Below, in pieces: positions 30,574 through 40,066 of a stretch of DNA of 64,000 nucleotides (within the stretch, counting starts at the first letter, position 1; every line of letters begins with the position of its first letter). Origin of the DNA: Actinomycetota bacterium (lineage in GTDB: Bacteria; Actinomycetota; Actinomycetes; S36-B12); NCBI GenBank assembly GCA_016870515.1, contig VGBL01000001.1, positions 62,001 through 126,000 of the forward strand, read 5' to 3'. A program made the translations under genes and the position numbers. The notes beneath the pieces were generated by a model, which searched no databases, was not told the origin of the DNA, and saw nothing but the letters and a program-made list of their open reading frames with translations.

Positions 30574-32313
30574 CTAGCCCTGCTCGATCTCGCCGATGAC
30601 AGTGGCACCCAGCTCACGCAGCGCCAGTCTCTCTCCGGTCATCTCCTCGGCGCGATCGTCGTCGAGGCTTGGCACATCAACCGTCGCGGGTGCTGGCCCG
30701 GCCCCAGAAAGTACGACATCGACCTGGAGATCAGCGTGCATGACGTCGATGATGACCTGGCGCAACCGCTCGCCGTGTCCGCTGCTGCGCGCGTTCTTGG
30801 CCTTGCTATCTTCGGGAACTCCTACCGCGAGGACTCCCTCGGAGACCGACAGGGGTCGCGAGTCGCTGAAGACGGCCCAGGCCACACGCGACATCGACTT
30901 CAAGCCCTCCATGACCGCAGGCCACATCGTGGTGATGTCGGTGAGCGTCACATCGAATGCGGGTGGGGCCTCGCGCGACTCCGGTGCCGACCCGGGCGCC
31001 GCCGCGGCGACATCGGACAGGCGCGGAGGGGGTCGGGGCGCAGGGACGGCCGGGGAGGCCTCGGCCGACGCCGACTCCGTGCGACGCGACAGCTTGGGTG
31101 CGGACTCAACGGGCGCAGGGGGGCTAACGGTCGCCGCGGGCGTACTGACGGTCGCCGTGCCACCGCGCTCGAGACGGTCGAGCCGCACAAAGAGCCCGGC
31201 CTGAGAGTCGTCGGCTCCCGGCAGGAGCAACCGTGCCGCGAGGAGTTCAAGATGAAGTCGGGGAGCGGTGGCGCCACGAAGCGCGGTGAGTCCGTCGCTG
31301 ACTAGGTCGGCGGCCCGTGAGAGCTCGGCAAGGGTGAACCTAGCCGCCTGCGCTCGCATCGCATCGAGCTCGGCATCGGATGCGTCGAGGAGGCCCACGG
31401 CATCGTCGGAGGACATGGCTGACAGCACGATCAAATCTCGCAGTCGCTGGAGGAGGTCCGTGGCAAAGCGCCTCGGATCGTGCCCGGCGTCGACCACTTG
31501 ATCGATGACCGTGAAGAGTCGAGCACCCTCACCTGATGCGATGGCATCAACGGTCGCGTCGACGAGCGCGTGATCGGTGACCCCCAACTGCGAGGCCACG
31601 CTGTCGTAGTCGAGGCCCTGCGGACCGGCACCGGACGCCAACTGCCCAAGGATCGACAGGGCATCGCGCACGCTTCCGCCCGCCGCCCTGGCCACCAGCG
31701 TGAGCGCTGCCGCATCGGCGCAAATGCCCTCGGACTCACACACCTGGGCCAGGTGAGCCTGCAGTACGCGCGTGGGCACCAGGCGGAAGGTGTAATTGAA
31801 CGTGCGAGAGCGAATCGTCGGCAGAACCTTGTCGGCCTCGGTGGTGGCGAAGATGAAGCGCACGTGCTCGGGCGGCTCCTCGACCAACTTGAGCAGCGCG
31901 TTGAAGCCCGCCGTGCTGACCATGTGGGCCTCGTCGACGATGTAGACCTTGTAGCGAGAAGAGGCGGGGGCAAACATGGCCCGCTCGCGAAGTTCGCGAG
32001 TGTCGTCGATGCCACCGTGGCTGGCAGCGTCGAGCTCGATGACGTCGAGCGACCCTGGTCCATTGGGTGCGAGGTCTCGGCAGCTCTGGCACTCCCCGCA
32101 CGGCTCGGGCGTGGGCCCTTGCTCGCAGTTCAGTGACCGGGCCAGGATCCGGGCGGTGGAGGTCTTGCCGCACCCGCGTGGACCGGAGAAAAGATAGGCG
32201 TGGTGGATTCGGTCGGCATCAAGGGCCCGCGACAGCGGCTCGGTGACGTGCTCCTGCCCGACCACCTCGGACAACCGACCGGGGCGGTAGGTGCGGTAGA
32301 GGGCCAGGGGCAC
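30574..32313 (-). CDS. dnaX: DNA polymerase III subunit gamma/tau
   Basis: The clamp-loader ATPase has Walker [15 protein letters not shown], a zinc module ([16 protein letters not shown]), DEAH-like VDEAHMVS and a long Pro/Ala-rich linker (about residues 375-455). A C-terminal domain follows that in tau-type subunits binds polymerase and helicase. At 579 residues it is a short tau. The GTG start at 32313 has a TAGGGT box six bases upstream and no Shine-Dalgarno, consistent with a leaderless dnaX-recR message. I saw no slippery frameshift site. Confidence 0.95.
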   Translation of the reverse strand: MPLALYRTYRPGRLSEVVGQEHVTEPLSRALDADRIHHAYLFSGPRGCGKTSTARILARSLNCEQGPTPEPCGECQSCRDLAPNGPGSLDVIELDAASHGGIDDTRELRERAMFAPASSRYKVYIVDEAHMVSTAGFNALLKLVEEPPEHVRFIFATTEADKVLPTIRSRTFNYTFRLVPTRVLQAHLAQVCESEGICADAAALTLVARAAGGSVRDALSILGQLASGAGPQGLDYDSVASQLGVTDHALVDATVDAIASGEGARLFTVIDQVVDAGHDPRRFATDLLQRLRDLIVLSAMSSDDAVGLLDASDAELDAMRAQAARFTLAELSRAADLVSDGLTALRGATAPRLHLELLAARLLLPGADDSQAGLFVRLDRLERGGTATVSTPAATVSPPAPVESAPKLSRRTESASAEASPAVPAPRPPPRLSDVAAAAPGSAPESREAPPAFDVTLTDITTMWPAVMEGLKSMSRVAWAVFSDSRPLSVSEGVLAVGVPEDSKAKNARSSGHGERLRQVIIDVMHADLQVDVVLSGAGPAPATVDVPSLDDDRAEEMTGERLALRELGATVIGEIEQG

Positions 32314-32319
32314 CCCGTC

Positions 32320-32325
32320 ACCCTA
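32320..32325 (-). promoter_or_regulatory. -10 box for leaderless dnaX-recR transcript
   Basis: Minus-strand TAGGGT, then GACGGG, then the GTG at 32313. Confidence 0.5.
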
Positions 32326-32358
32326 GTGCCGATAGGTGACAGCGTGAGGAGTCGAAGG

Positions 32359-32445
32359 GACCCCCCGCGCACCCGACAGGGCCCGCCTACCCTTGCTGCC
32401 TTCCGGCCCTGGGGGATTCAGAGGGATATCGCCACGCGAGGGGTC
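32359..32445 (-). ncRNA. ffs: small (4.5S-type) signal recognition particle RNA
   Basis: The minus strand contains the conserved SRP domain IV: CAGGGCCGGAAGGCAGCAAGG followed by GTAGGCGGGCCCTG. The ends GACCCCTCGCG and CGCGGGGGGTC pair over 11 bp, which sets the boundaries at about 87 nt. The RNA joins Ffh in targeting membrane proteins. A place beside dnaX is common in actinobacteria. Exact transcript ends are inferred. Confidence 0.9.
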
Positions 32446-32512
32446 GCCATCAGTCTAGGCGCTGCCGCGGCGGGAGCCGGAGGCACGCCCCGGCTCCGCA
32501 CCCGGCCAAGCG

Positions 32513-32597
32513 CGGAGGATAGGGGATTTGAACCCCTGAGGGATTTCTCCCAACACGCTTTCCAAGCGTGCGCCCTAGGCCACTAGGCGAATCCTCC
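32513..32597 (-). tRNA. tRNA-Ser(GGA)
   Basis: The 7-bp acceptor stem GGAGGAT/ATCCTCC, anticodon stem CACGC/GCGTG with loop TTGGAAA (anticodon GGA), a long variable arm (TTGGGAGAAATCCCTC) and the T arm GGGGTTCAAATCCCC identify a serine tRNA of 85 nt. CCA is not encoded. Confidence 0.95.
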
Positions 32598-32684
32598 GCC
32601 GGAGAGCGTATCCAAGCCGCTATCCACTCCAACGACTGCGTGAGTGTCGCGCGCGCATACACGGCTACACGCGCTCGCGGAACC

Positions 32685-32690
32685 TAAACT
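32685..32690 (+). promoter_or_regulatory. -10 box upstream of the LytR_C gene
   Basis: TAAACT, in an AT-richer patch, about 55 bp upstream of the ATG at 32746, leaving a leader with the Shine-Dalgarno GGAGG. Confidence 0.45.
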
Positions 32691-32745
32691 GATGGAGTCC
32701 GCTTCTCGACCACGGCGCTGACCCGCCCCTTGGAGGCACCGCAGC

Positions 32746-33402
32746 ATGGGCGTCCCCTCCGCTGGCCCTCGGCCCAGCAACCGGCACCGCAGACGGCAGA
32801 GCCCCGTCGTCGGCATCATCCTCGTGATCGTCGGCATGGTTGTCCTCTTCGGCGCGGGCTACGGACTCTCGCGCATCATCCAGGGCTCCTCCGGCGGCGG
32901 TGAGAGCGCGAGTTCGACCGCGGCGACCGGTGGCCAGACGACTGCCGCGCCCGAGCCGGAGCCGTGTGTGACGGTCACCGTAACCCCGGGCGCGGGCCTG
33001 CCGAGCGCATCGCAGGTCACCACCAACGTCTACAACGCGACCGACCGCGCCGGTCTCGCCGCAAGCACGGCTGAGGCGCTCCAGGTGAGGGGATTCGTGA
33101 TCGACAAGATCGATAACGATCCACTGTCGAAGACGATCACCGGAGTCGCCGAGATCCGACACGGGCCCTCCGGTGAATCAGCCGCCCAACTGATGGCGTT
33201 CTACCTTCCGGACGCCGAACTCGTCGACGACGGACGCAAGGACGCAACGATCGACACCGTTCTCGGCGCCGCCTTTACCGAGGTTGCCGCGCAGTCAGAG
33301 GTCGATGCAGCAATGGCAGCACCCTCGCCGTCGCCGTCTGGTCCGGGTTGCTCAGCCCCCGCCGCGACCACAGGCGAAAGCACGAGTCCGGAGTCGAGCT
33401 AG
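32746..33402 (+). CDS. membrane-anchored LytR C-terminal domain protein
   Basis: The 218-residue protein has a basic N-terminus, one transmembrane helix (PVVGIILVIVGMVVLFGAGYGL, about residues 20-42), a Ser/Thr-rich linker and a LytR_C-type domain (QVTTNVYNATDRAGLAASTAEALQVRGF). A Ser/Pro tail ends it. Such domains occur alone or behind LytR-CpsA-Psr wall-polymer ligases; the role when alone is unknown. The ATG has GGAGG about ten bases upstream. It stands alone after tRNA-Ser. Confidence 0.85.
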   Translation: MGVPSAGPRPSNRHRRRQSPVVGIILVIVGMVVLFGAGYGLSRIIQGSSGGGESASSTAATGGQTTAAPEPEPCVTVTVTPGAGLPSASQVTTNVYNATDRAGLAASTAEALQVRGFVIDKIDNDPLSKTITGVAEIRHGPSGESAAQLMAFYLPDAELVDDGRKDATIDTVLGAAFTEVAAQSEVDAAMAAPSPSPSGPGCSAPAATTGESTSPESS

Positions 33403-33524
33403 CTCAGATCTCAACACGGGGATGTACGGAATACAAGGGGTAGGTGCATGACTCCGGGTCTAGTCCAGGCACGCGGGCTGCCAGCTCGGCCGGGGCCACA
33501 GCCGGCTGAGGACGCTCCATGAAC

Positions 33525-33900
33525 CCAAGTGACGTAGACCATGACTCCGGGCATGACGATCGCACCGGGCTGCTGGACTGCAACAGGCTGCCAAGCCCCC
33601 GAATCCCGATGACGCTGAACACCATGATGAGGGCCGCGGATCGGTGCCGGCATACGGCCGACACGGCGAGTGCAGCGAGGGCCATGATGCCGCCCTCACC
33701 CTCGTTGTCAGCGCGCATCACGATCAGTACGTATTTCACCAAGACGATGAGCGTGAGAGTCTAAAGGACGAAAGACAGGACACCGAAGACGCGACTTCGG
33801 TCACGGGAATGTCGTGTGAGCCGCCGAATATCTCCGGTAAGGCGTAGAGGGCACTCGTGCCGATGTCGCACAATCGCCGAACGTGCCCCCTGACCACATC
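33525..33900 (-). pseudogene. kup (potassium uptake transporter) remnant
   Basis: Minus-strand frames carry consecutive pieces of the N-terminus of Kup/KUP transporters: DIGTSALYALPEIFGGSHDIPVTE, then in another frame VFGVLSFVL and TLTLIVLVKYVLIVMRADNEGEGG. An in-frame TAG sits where Trp is expected. A third frame continues with GAIVMPGVMV. At least two frameshifts and one stop separate them, and the rest of the about 600-residue protein is missing. It is therefore a truncated relic, not the short ORFs in the track. Confidence 0.82.
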
Positions 33901-33977
33901 CCGGGCAGGAGGTTCGCCCAATGGCCACGCGCCCAGGAGCCGCTCGTTAGCCTTCGCCTGTCGAGGAGGGAGGCGCC

Positions 33978-35399
33978 ATGGCTGCTACCCCCCGCAAACC
34001 GAAGTCAGCACTGGTCGTGGCCCTCAGCGCCGCGACCCTGGGCGTCATCTATGGCTACGACGGTTCCAACGTGGCCGGCGCCCAGTTGTACTTCGAGGAC
34101 TACTTCGGCCTGCAGGGCAATGAGGCCGCGGTCGAAACCATCGTCACGGCAACCGTCTACGGCGAGTTGATTGGCGCCCTGGCTGGAGGGTTCGTCATCA
34201 ATCGACTGGGTCGCAGGCCGTCCATCGTGGGGGTTGTGTTCGGCTACGTCGTCTTCTGTATCCTCAGTGCGCTCGCTGCCACGCCACTCATGCTGGGCAC
34301 TTCACGATTCTTCCTGGGCCTGACGATCGGCATCTCGCTCATCGCGGTTCCGATCTTCGTCGCCGAGTCGGTGCCCGCGCGCATCCGCGGCGCGACACTC
34401 GTTGCCTACCAGGTGGCGGCAGTCGTCGGCATCATTCTCGGCTACCTCGGCGCCCTGGCCCTGAGCGGACTGAGCCAGACGATCAACTGGCGCATCATGC
34501 TCGGACTTGCCTCGGTGCCCGCCATCCTGCTGATCCCGGCGCTACTCCGACTGCCCGAGACCGCCCGCTGGCTCGTGCTGAAAGGCCGGATCGCGGAGGC
34601 GCGCGTATCGCTGCAGCACACGGACCCCGATGCCGATATCGACGCCGAACTTGCCGACATCCAACGTGGCATCTCCAGCGAGAAGGGCGGTCGCATCAAG
34701 GAGATGCTGCGCAAGCCCTACGCCCGAGCCACCATCTTTGTCGTCGGCCTTGGCTTCTTCATCCAGATCACGGGCATAAATGCGACCGTGGCCTACGGGC
34801 CGAAGATCTTCCAGGCGATAGGCGTTGACACCAATACCGAGTCGATCCTGATGTCGACCCTCGTGCAATGCATTGCGCTGGTGGCGGTCCTGGCATCTAT
34901 GACGGTGGTGGATAGATGGGGTCGGCGGCCCATCCTGCTCACCGGGATCACCATCATGTTCGTGTCTCAACTGGCGATGGTGGTGACCTTTGCGACACAG
35001 CAGGGAACCACCCTCAGCACTGCGCAGATCGTGCTCGGCTTCGCGGGCTTGGCAGGGATCAACATCGGTTTCGTATTCGGATTCGGCGCCCTGGTCTGGG
35101 TCTACTCCAGCGAGAGCTTCCCCGCTCGACTGCGCGGCTACGGCTCGAGCGCCATGCTCGGATCCGACCTGCTCGCCAACATCATCATCGCCCAGTTCTT
35201 CCTCACCATCCTCAGCGCCATCGGGGGGGCGTGGTCCTTCGGCATCTTCGCTATCCTCGCCGTGCCCGCGTGGCTGTTTGTCTGGTGCCTGGCGCCCGAG
35301 ACCAAAGGGCGCGAGCTTGAGGAGATCCAGTCCTTCTGGGAGAACGGCGGCTCGTGGCCGACGGAGCAGCAGGCGGGCGAGACTGGGAGGGGCCGCTGA
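33978..35399 (+). CDS. MFS sugar porter family transporter
   Basis: A 473-residue protein with twelve hydrophobic helices and the sugar-porter signatures in order: NRLGRRPSIVG, ESVPARIRGATLVAYQ, LPETARWLVLKGR, DRWGRRPILL, SSESFPARLRGYGS and APETKGRELEEIQ. These define proton- or facilitator-type sugar transport across the cytoplasmic membrane. The start is supported by GAGGAGGGAGGCGCC. The ROK kinase start overlaps its stop by one base, so sugar uptake and phosphorylation are coupled. With nagA nearby an amino-sugar substrate is plausible. Confidence 0.9.
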   Translation: MAATPRKPKSALVVALSAATLGVIYGYDGSNVAGAQLYFEDYFGLQGNEAAVETIVTATVYGELIGALAGGFVINRLGRRPSIVGVVFGYVVFCILSALAATPLMLGTSRFFLGLTIGISLIAVPIFVAESVPARIRGATLVAYQVAAVVGIILGYLGALALSGLSQTINWRIMLGLASVPAILLIPALLRLPETARWLVLKGRIAEARVSLQHTDPDADIDAELADIQRGISSEKGGRIKEMLRKPYARATIFVVGLGFFIQITGINATVAYGPKIFQAIGVDTNTESILMSTLVQCIALVAVLASMTVVDRWGRRPILLTGITIMFVSQLAMVVTFATQQGTTLSTAQIVLGFAGLAGINIGFVFGFGALVWVYSSESFPARLRGYGSSAMLGSDLLANIIIAQFFLTILSAIGGAWSFGIFAILAVPAWLFVWCLAPETKGRELEEIQSFWENGGSWPTEQQAGETGRGR

Positions 35400-36400
35400 T
35401 GCTGCGGGCCGGAGTCGACCTGGGTGGCACCAAGATCCAGGTCGCAGTCGTCGACGCCGAAGGCACCGTCATCGGTCAGTGTCGGATCGCCACACCTCAG
35501 GACCACGGGCCGCCCGGGGTCATCGACGCGATGGTGCAGTCCGTCCGCGACGCCATGTCCGATGCCAAGGCCGACATGGGATCCCTACTGGGCGTGGGAG
35601 TGGGCGCACCGGGGCAGATCGATCATGACGCCGGCACGGTCAGTCATGCGGGCAACCTGCCCGATTGGCTAAACACGGTTGCCGTCGCGGGCCCAATGCG
35701 CACGGCTCTCGGCGTACCCGTCGAGCTCGCCAACGACGTGCAGGTCGGCGTGATGGCGGAGTCGCAGTTGGGTGCGGGGCGTCCGTACTCCTCGATACTT
35801 GGTGTCTTCTGCGGTACCGGCGTCGGTGGCGGCATCGTCATCAACGACGACTTGTGGCTGGGGCGCGGAGCAGCGGGCGAGGTAGGGCACATGGTTGTCG
35901 AACCCGATGGCGCGCCGTGCCCCTGCGGTCGGCGTGGGTGCCTGGAGGCCTACGCGGGGCGCGCCGCGATGGAGGCCGAGGCGAGGCGTCGAGTGGAGCA
36001 CGGCAAGAAGACACGGCTCTTCGACATCATGGAGAAGAAGGAGCGCACGCGGCTGTCGAGCGCAGTGTGGGCCAAGGCGCTCGATAAGGGCGACCATATG
36101 GCCGAGGACCTCATCAACCGCGCCGTTTGGGCGCTGGGCCTAGCCTGCGCGAGCGCGATCAATCTGCTCGACGTCGAGGCCGTGGTCATCGGCGGCGGCC
36201 TGGGGTGCCGGCTCGGCGCGCCCTTCGCCGGTCGCATTCGCGACGCGATGCTGCCCCACCTGATCCTTCAAGAGAAGGCGCCTGAGGTGCTCAGCGCGGC
36301 ACTCGGCGATCTCGGCGGAGCGACGGGCGCGGCGCTGCGCGTCGAGCCTACCGTGCCGCCACCCGGAGAGATCGGCGTGATCGTCGACAGAAACGACTGA
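35399..36400 (+). CDS. ROK family sugar kinase
   Basis: The 333-residue protein begins with the ATP-binding DLGGTKIQVAVVD and has the ROK zinc motif CPCGRRGCLEAYAGR, preceded by the metal-ligand region AGEVGHMVVEP. ROK kinases phosphorylate glucose, N-acetylglucosamine, N-acetylmannosamine or related sugars. The start is the ATG at 35399, sharing TGATG with the transporter stop; the track start at 35354 is inside that gene. The following SIS gene and nagA suggest it served amino-sugar use. Exact substrate unknown. Confidence 0.9.
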   Translation: MLRAGVDLGGTKIQVAVVDAEGTVIGQCRIATPQDHGPPGVIDAMVQSVRDAMSDAKADMGSLLGVGVGAPGQIDHDAGTVSHAGNLPDWLNTVAVAGPMRTALGVPVELANDVQVGVMAESQLGAGRPYSSILGVFCGTGVGGGIVINDDLWLGRGAAGEVGHMVVEPDGAPCPCGRRGCLEAYAGRAAMEAEARRRVEHGKKTRLFDIMEKKERTRLSSAVWAKALDKGDHMAEDLINRAVWALGLACASAINLLDVEAVVIGGGLGCRLGAPFAGRIRDAMLPHLILQEKAPEVLSAALGDLGGATGAALRVEPTVPPPGEIGVIVDRND

Positions 36401-36403
36401 CCC

Positions 36404-37190
36404 ATGCAGCGCGGTGCTGTCGTGGCGGCGGAGATCGAGGAGCAACCGGGCACCCTGGCGCGACTCCCGGCTGAGGGACTGTCACCCATTAGCGCCGCTG
36501 CCGAAGTCATTCGCGTGCGTCAGCCGCGCTTCGTGCCCCTTGCCGCTCGCGGCACCTCCGACCACGCGGCATCTACGCCAACTATCTCATCGAGACACCG
36601 CTCCAACTGCCCGCCGGCCTGGTCTCGCCATCGACGCTGTCGGTCTACGACAGCAGCCCGTCGTACGCCGACGTGCTGTGGATCACCGTCAGCCAGTCGG
36701 GTGGCTCGCCCGATCTTGTCGAGTCGACGAAGCGCGCTCGCGCGGCGGGAGCGCTGACGATCGCCGTCACCAACACGCAGGGATCGTCCCTGGCTTCGGT
36801 GGCCGACGTGCACGTCGACGTACTCGCGGGCCCGGAGCGAGCCGTCGCGGCGACCAAGAGATACACGAGCGAGCTGCTGGCACTGTGATCAATCATTGAC
36901 GCATGGGTGGGTGGCGACGCGGCGGCGGCACGGTCCATTCCCGAAAACGCGCATGCCAAGGGGGATTTGCGTGAGGGATGTTCGGTCGCGCCGCGCTACC
37001 GCTTCGTCGATCGACTGGTGGCCACCGGGCCTGGCTTCGCCTATCCTTCCGCGCGCGAGGCGGCACTGAAACTCATGGAGACGTCCTCCCTCGCCGCGCA
37101 TGCCTTCTGGAGCGCCGATCTCATGCACGATCCGCTGGCCATGATCGATGAGGACCACTCGGTGATCGCGATCGTGCCGTTCGGCGACCC
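36404..37190 (+). pseudogene. broken SIS-domain sugar isomerase/deaminase (GlmS-AgaS type)
   Basis: Pieces of one SIS protein occur in two frames. The N-terminal part reads AAEIEEQPGTLARL and AARGTSDHAA in the frame of 36404. After a 1-nt shift near 36572 it continues as IYANYLIETPLQLPAG, VLWITVSQSGGSPDLVEST and GPERAVAATKRYTSELLAL. A TGA at 36886-36888 stands where Trp is expected, and beyond it the same frame continues (REAALKLMETSSLAAHAF, DPLAMIDEDHSVIAIVP). Homology ends near 37190. The gene once completed the amino-sugar cluster and is now inactive. Confidence 0.88.
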
Positions 37191-37221
37191 AGAAGCGGGT
37201 GTGCCCCACCCCGCTCATCCG

Positions 37222-37279
37222 CGAGTGTGCACTAACGCGCAGGCAAAGCGCGGATTTTGTGCGCGGTTGCGCACACTCG
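37222..37279. repeat. 20-bp imperfect inverted repeat at the pseudogene junction
   Basis: CGAGTGTGCACTAACGCGCA and TGCGCGGTTGCGCACACTCG are inverted with 17 of 20 matches around an 18-nt loop. It lies where SIS homology stops and just before the DUF559 fragment. It may be a terminator or the scar of a rearrangement. Confidence 0.6.
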
Positions 37280-37295
37280 TAGTGCGGGTCGGCGA

Positions 37296-37700
37296 CTACA
37301 GCGCACCTCTGCTCGCCAGCGCCCGAGAGACCATGACCACAAGCTCGCACGGTCGATGCACATCGGCCGGGCCAATTACGACGATCAGCCACACTTCCAA
37401 GCCGAATTTGCCGCGGCGATGCGCATCCTTGCGCTGGCCCTGCAGAGTGAGGTGGTGGAAGCCGTCGTACTCGACGACCACGCGCGCTTCCTCGTGGACC
37501 AGATCACCTCGAGCAATGAACCGGCCGAATCGGTCGAAGATCTTGACCTGAGGAGTGGGGGCGGGAATACCGGCCTCGACGATGATGGCCCTGGTGATCG
37601 ATTCGCGCGGTGATTCCGACCTCGGATCAAGGAGGTCGAGGGCCCTGCGCGCCTTCTGAATGCCGCGCTGACCCTGGGCTTTGGTCAGCGCAGCCGCCAT
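37296..37700 (-). pseudogene. truncated DUF559/PDDEXK endonuclease-domain fragment
   Basis: The minus-strand frame carries the C-terminal nuclease-like domain of DUF559 proteins: SPRESITRAIIVEAG, then RFIARGDLVHEEARVVVEYDGFHH, with the Asp and the E-x-D core visible, and a final GPADVHRP. Full-length relatives have an extra N-terminal domain of well over 100 residues that is missing here, and no Shine-Dalgarno precedes the possible ATG at 37700. I treat it as a remnant; an intact short nuclease cannot be excluded. Confidence 0.6.
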
Positions 37701-37765
37701 ATCGACTGGAGCGGTAGGCGTGCGGGGTTTGATCGTCGACGAAGACCGGCTCGTGGGACATTCCG

Positions 37766-38899
37766 TCAGCCTGCAGCGGCGACGAAGGTGCCCGCGCGCA
37801 TGACGCGCTCGACGGCCCACTCGTCGTCGAGGACCACCAGGTCGGCGCGCTGGCCGACGGCGATAGTGCCGCGGTCCGCGAGGCCCAGGGCACGCGCTGG
37901 CACGGCCGATGCGGCGTACGACGCGTCCGCGAGCGGCACACCCGCGGTACGCACGGCGCAGCGAAGCGCGGAGTCCATGAAGAGCGTGCTGCCGGCGAGG
38001 CTGCCGTTGGAGGCTAGGCGCGCGACACCATCGGTGACCTGCACGCGCAGGTCACCGAGCACATAGGTGCCGTCGCCCGCACCGGCGGCGGCCATCGCGT
38101 CGGTAATCAGCGCGGATCGTTCGCGCGCCGTCATCATCGTCAGCGACACGACCTCGGGGCCGAGGTGATGGCCGTCGGCAATAAGCTCGACGACGACGCG
38201 GGAATCGGTCAGGAGCACGCCCACCGGGCCGGCCGCGCGGTGCAGCAGCGGCGGCATGGCATTGAACAGGTGGGTGGCGACGGTGGCGCCGACATCCAGG
38301 GCCACACGCGCGTGATCGGCATCGGCCCCCGTGTGGCCGATTGCGGCGACCGCACCCGCCGCGACGATGCGCTCGATCGACGCGACGGCACCGGGCAGCT
38401 CGGGAGCGAGGGTGACCATCGCGATGCGGCCCTCGCCGATCTCCAGGATGCGCGACACCTCGTCGGGATCCGGGTCGCGCAGCGTCGCCGGGTCGTGCGC
38501 CCCGCAGAAGTCGCGAGAGATCCACGGCCCCTCGAGGTGGATGCCATGGAGGGTGCCGTCGTCGACGAAGGGGATGAGCGCGCGGATCTGCCATGCGAGG
38601 TCGTCGTAGGTGGCCGACACGAGGCTGGCGTTGGTCGTCGTGGTGCCGTGCGCACGGTGGGTGAGCGCGGCGCGCGCGATCTGCTCCGCATCGCCGGAGA
38701 CATACGACGCTGCGCCGCCACCGTGGCAGTGCATATCGACGAAGCCCGGCAGGATAGTGCGGCCCTCGAGCCTGACATCGCCGGCCACCGACTCGTCGAA
38801 TCCGACTCCCGTGATGAGGTCGCCATCGACGCTGACCCAGCCGCTGCGGAGGTCACCCTCGTCGTCGAGCAGCAGGGCGCCGCTGAGCGTCAGTGACAT
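37766..38899 (-). CDS. nagA: N-acetylglucosamine-6-phosphate deacetylase
   Basis: A 377-residue amidohydrolase that deacetylates GlcNAc-6-P to glucosamine-6-P. Metal and substrate motifs are visible: [39 protein letters not shown] and the catalytic Asp in [18 protein letters not shown] box six bases before the ATG indicates a leaderless start. It is convergent with the ROK side of the locus. No intact nagB is visible in the window, so the pathway step after NagA must be supplied elsewhere. Confidence 0.94.
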   Translation of the reverse strand: MSLTLSGALLLDDEGDLRSGWVSVDGDLITGVGFDESVAGDVRLEGRTILPGFVDMHCHGGGAASYVSGDAEQIARAALTHRAHGTTTTNASLVSATYDDLAWQIRALIPFVDDGTLHGIHLEGPWISRDFCGAHDPATLRDPDPDEVSRILEIGEGRIAMVTLAPELPGAVASIERIVAAGAVAAIGHTGADADHARVALDVGATVATHLFNAMPPLLHRAAGPVGVLLTDSRVVVELIADGHHLGPEVVSLTMMTARERSALITDAMAAAGAGDGTYVLGDLRVQVTDGVARLASNGSLAGSTLFMDSALRCAVRTAGVPLADASYAASAVPARALGLADRGTIAVGQRADLVVLDDEWAVERVMRAGTFVAAAG

Positions 38900-38905
38900 A
38901 CGGGG

Positions 38906-38911
38906 AATCTA
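38906..38911 (-). promoter_or_regulatory. -10 box for leaderless nagA
   Basis: Minus-strand TAGATT, then CCCCGT, then the ATG at 38899. Confidence 0.5.
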
Positions 38912-38916
38912 CGCAT

Positions 38917-38988
38917 CTGGCCCGGCAGGCCGGCTCAGCCACCCCTGACGGGCTGGCCCGGCGGGCCGGCTCAGCCACCCCTGACGGG
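38917..38988. repeat. two tandem copies of a 36-bp unit
   Basis: Units 38917-38952 and 38953-38988 differ at one base (A/G). They fill the space between the divergent nagA and ACC deaminase promoters. The repeat encodes nothing if the GTG at 39034 is the start. Confidence 0.9.
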
Positions 38989-39033
38989 CTGCGAAAGATA
39001 GGGTCACTCGCGACCGCTACCCCGGAGGTTCAC

Positions 39034-40056
39034 GTGCCAACCCTGGCCGACTACCCGCGCTACCCGCTGCTCTTCGGCCCGTCGCCGATCCAGCGACTCA
39101 ATCGGCTCACGGCTGATCTCGGGGGCGCGACCGTGTGGGCCAAGCGCGACGACTGCAATAGCGGCATCGCCTTCGGCGGCAACAAGACGCGCAAGCTGGA
39201 ATACCTCGTCGCCGATGCATTCGCGCAGGGCTGCGACACGCTCGTGTCGATCGGCGGCGTGCAGTCCAACCACACGCGACAGGTGGCGGCGGTCGCCGCG
39301 CATGTCGGCATGAAGTGCGTCCTCATCCAAGAGAGCTGGGTCGACTGGCCCGACTCCGTCTACGACAAGGTCGGCAACATCCTGATCAGCCGCCTGGCCG
39401 GCGCCGACGTGCGCCTTGTGAAGGCTGAGTTCGGCATCGGCTTCAAGGAGAGTTGGGAGCAGGCACTCGCCGAGATCAACCTCTCGGGCGGCAAGCCTTA
39501 CGCGATCCCGGCCGGGGCGTCCGACCATCCCCTGGGTGGCATGGGGTTCGCGGGCTGGGCGTTCGAGGTTGCCGAGCAGGAGAAGCAACTCGGCGTCTTC
39601 TTCGACACGATCATCGTCAACTCGGTGACCGGATCGACGCAGGCAGGCATGGTCGCCGGCTTCGCCGCACTCGAGCAGGAGGGCGGCCTACCCCGGCGCG
39701 TGCTGGGGGTCGATGGATCGGCCAAGCCCGCGGCCACGCACGAGCAGATCACGCGCATTGCCGCAGACACGGCGCGCAAGATCGGGCTGAACCGCGAGAT
39801 CACGGGAACCGACGTCGAACTCGACGAGCGCTTCCACGCGGGCATCTACGGCATCCCCGACGACACCACGCTGGCCGCGATGAAGCGGGCCGCACGGACA
39901 GAGGGCATGGTCACCGACCCGGTCTACGAGGGCAAGTCGATGGCTGCGCTCATCCACTGCGTGGAAACGCGCGAGATCGACCCGGCTTCCAACGTGTTGT
40001 TCGCGCACCTGGGGGGCCAGCCGGCCCTCAACGGCTACAGCGCGCTCTTCTCCTAG
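39034..40056 (+). CDS. acdS: 1-aminocyclopropane-1-carboxylate deaminase
   Basis: A 340-residue PLP enzyme of the ACC deaminase/D-cysteine desulfhydrase family, opening the ACC ring to 2-oxobutyrate and ammonia. The PLP lysine is in [12 protein letters not shown], the nucleophile region reads [14 protein letters not shown], and the phosphate loop is [10 protein letters not shown]. Two residues that separate true ACC deaminases from desulfhydrases, Glu in DPVYEGKSM and Leu in [10 protein letters not shown], are both present. The start is the GTG at 39034 after GGAGG; the track start would translate the 36-bp tandem repeat. Confidence 0.9.
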   Translation: MPTLADYPRYPLLFGPSPIQRLNRLTADLGGATVWAKRDDCNSGIAFGGNKTRKLEYLVADAFAQGCDTLVSIGGVQSNHTRQVAAVAAHVGMKCVLIQESWVDWPDSVYDKVGNILISRLAGADVRLVKAEFGIGFKESWEQALAEINLSGGKPYAIPAGASDHPLGGMGFAGWAFEVAEQEKQLGVFFDTIIVNSVTGSTQAGMVAGFAALEQEGGLPRRVLGVDGSAKPAATHEQITRIAADTARKIGLNREITGTDVELDERFHAGIYGIPDDTTLAAMKRAARTEGMVTDPVYEGKSMAALIHCVETREIDPASNVLFAHLGGQPALNGYSALFS

Positions 40057-40059
40057 TCT
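40054..40059 (+). promoter_or_regulatory. -10 box for leaderless DUF2510 gene
   Basis: TAGTCT overlaps the acdS stop codon and ends seven bases before the ATG at 40067. Confidence 0.45.
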
Positions 40060-40066
40060 GGCCAGC

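Noticed and set aside
33404-33742. 112-residue ORF as an intact small membrane protein
   Set aside because: Its sequence is a Kup fragment continuing from another frame, so it is a pseudogene piece.
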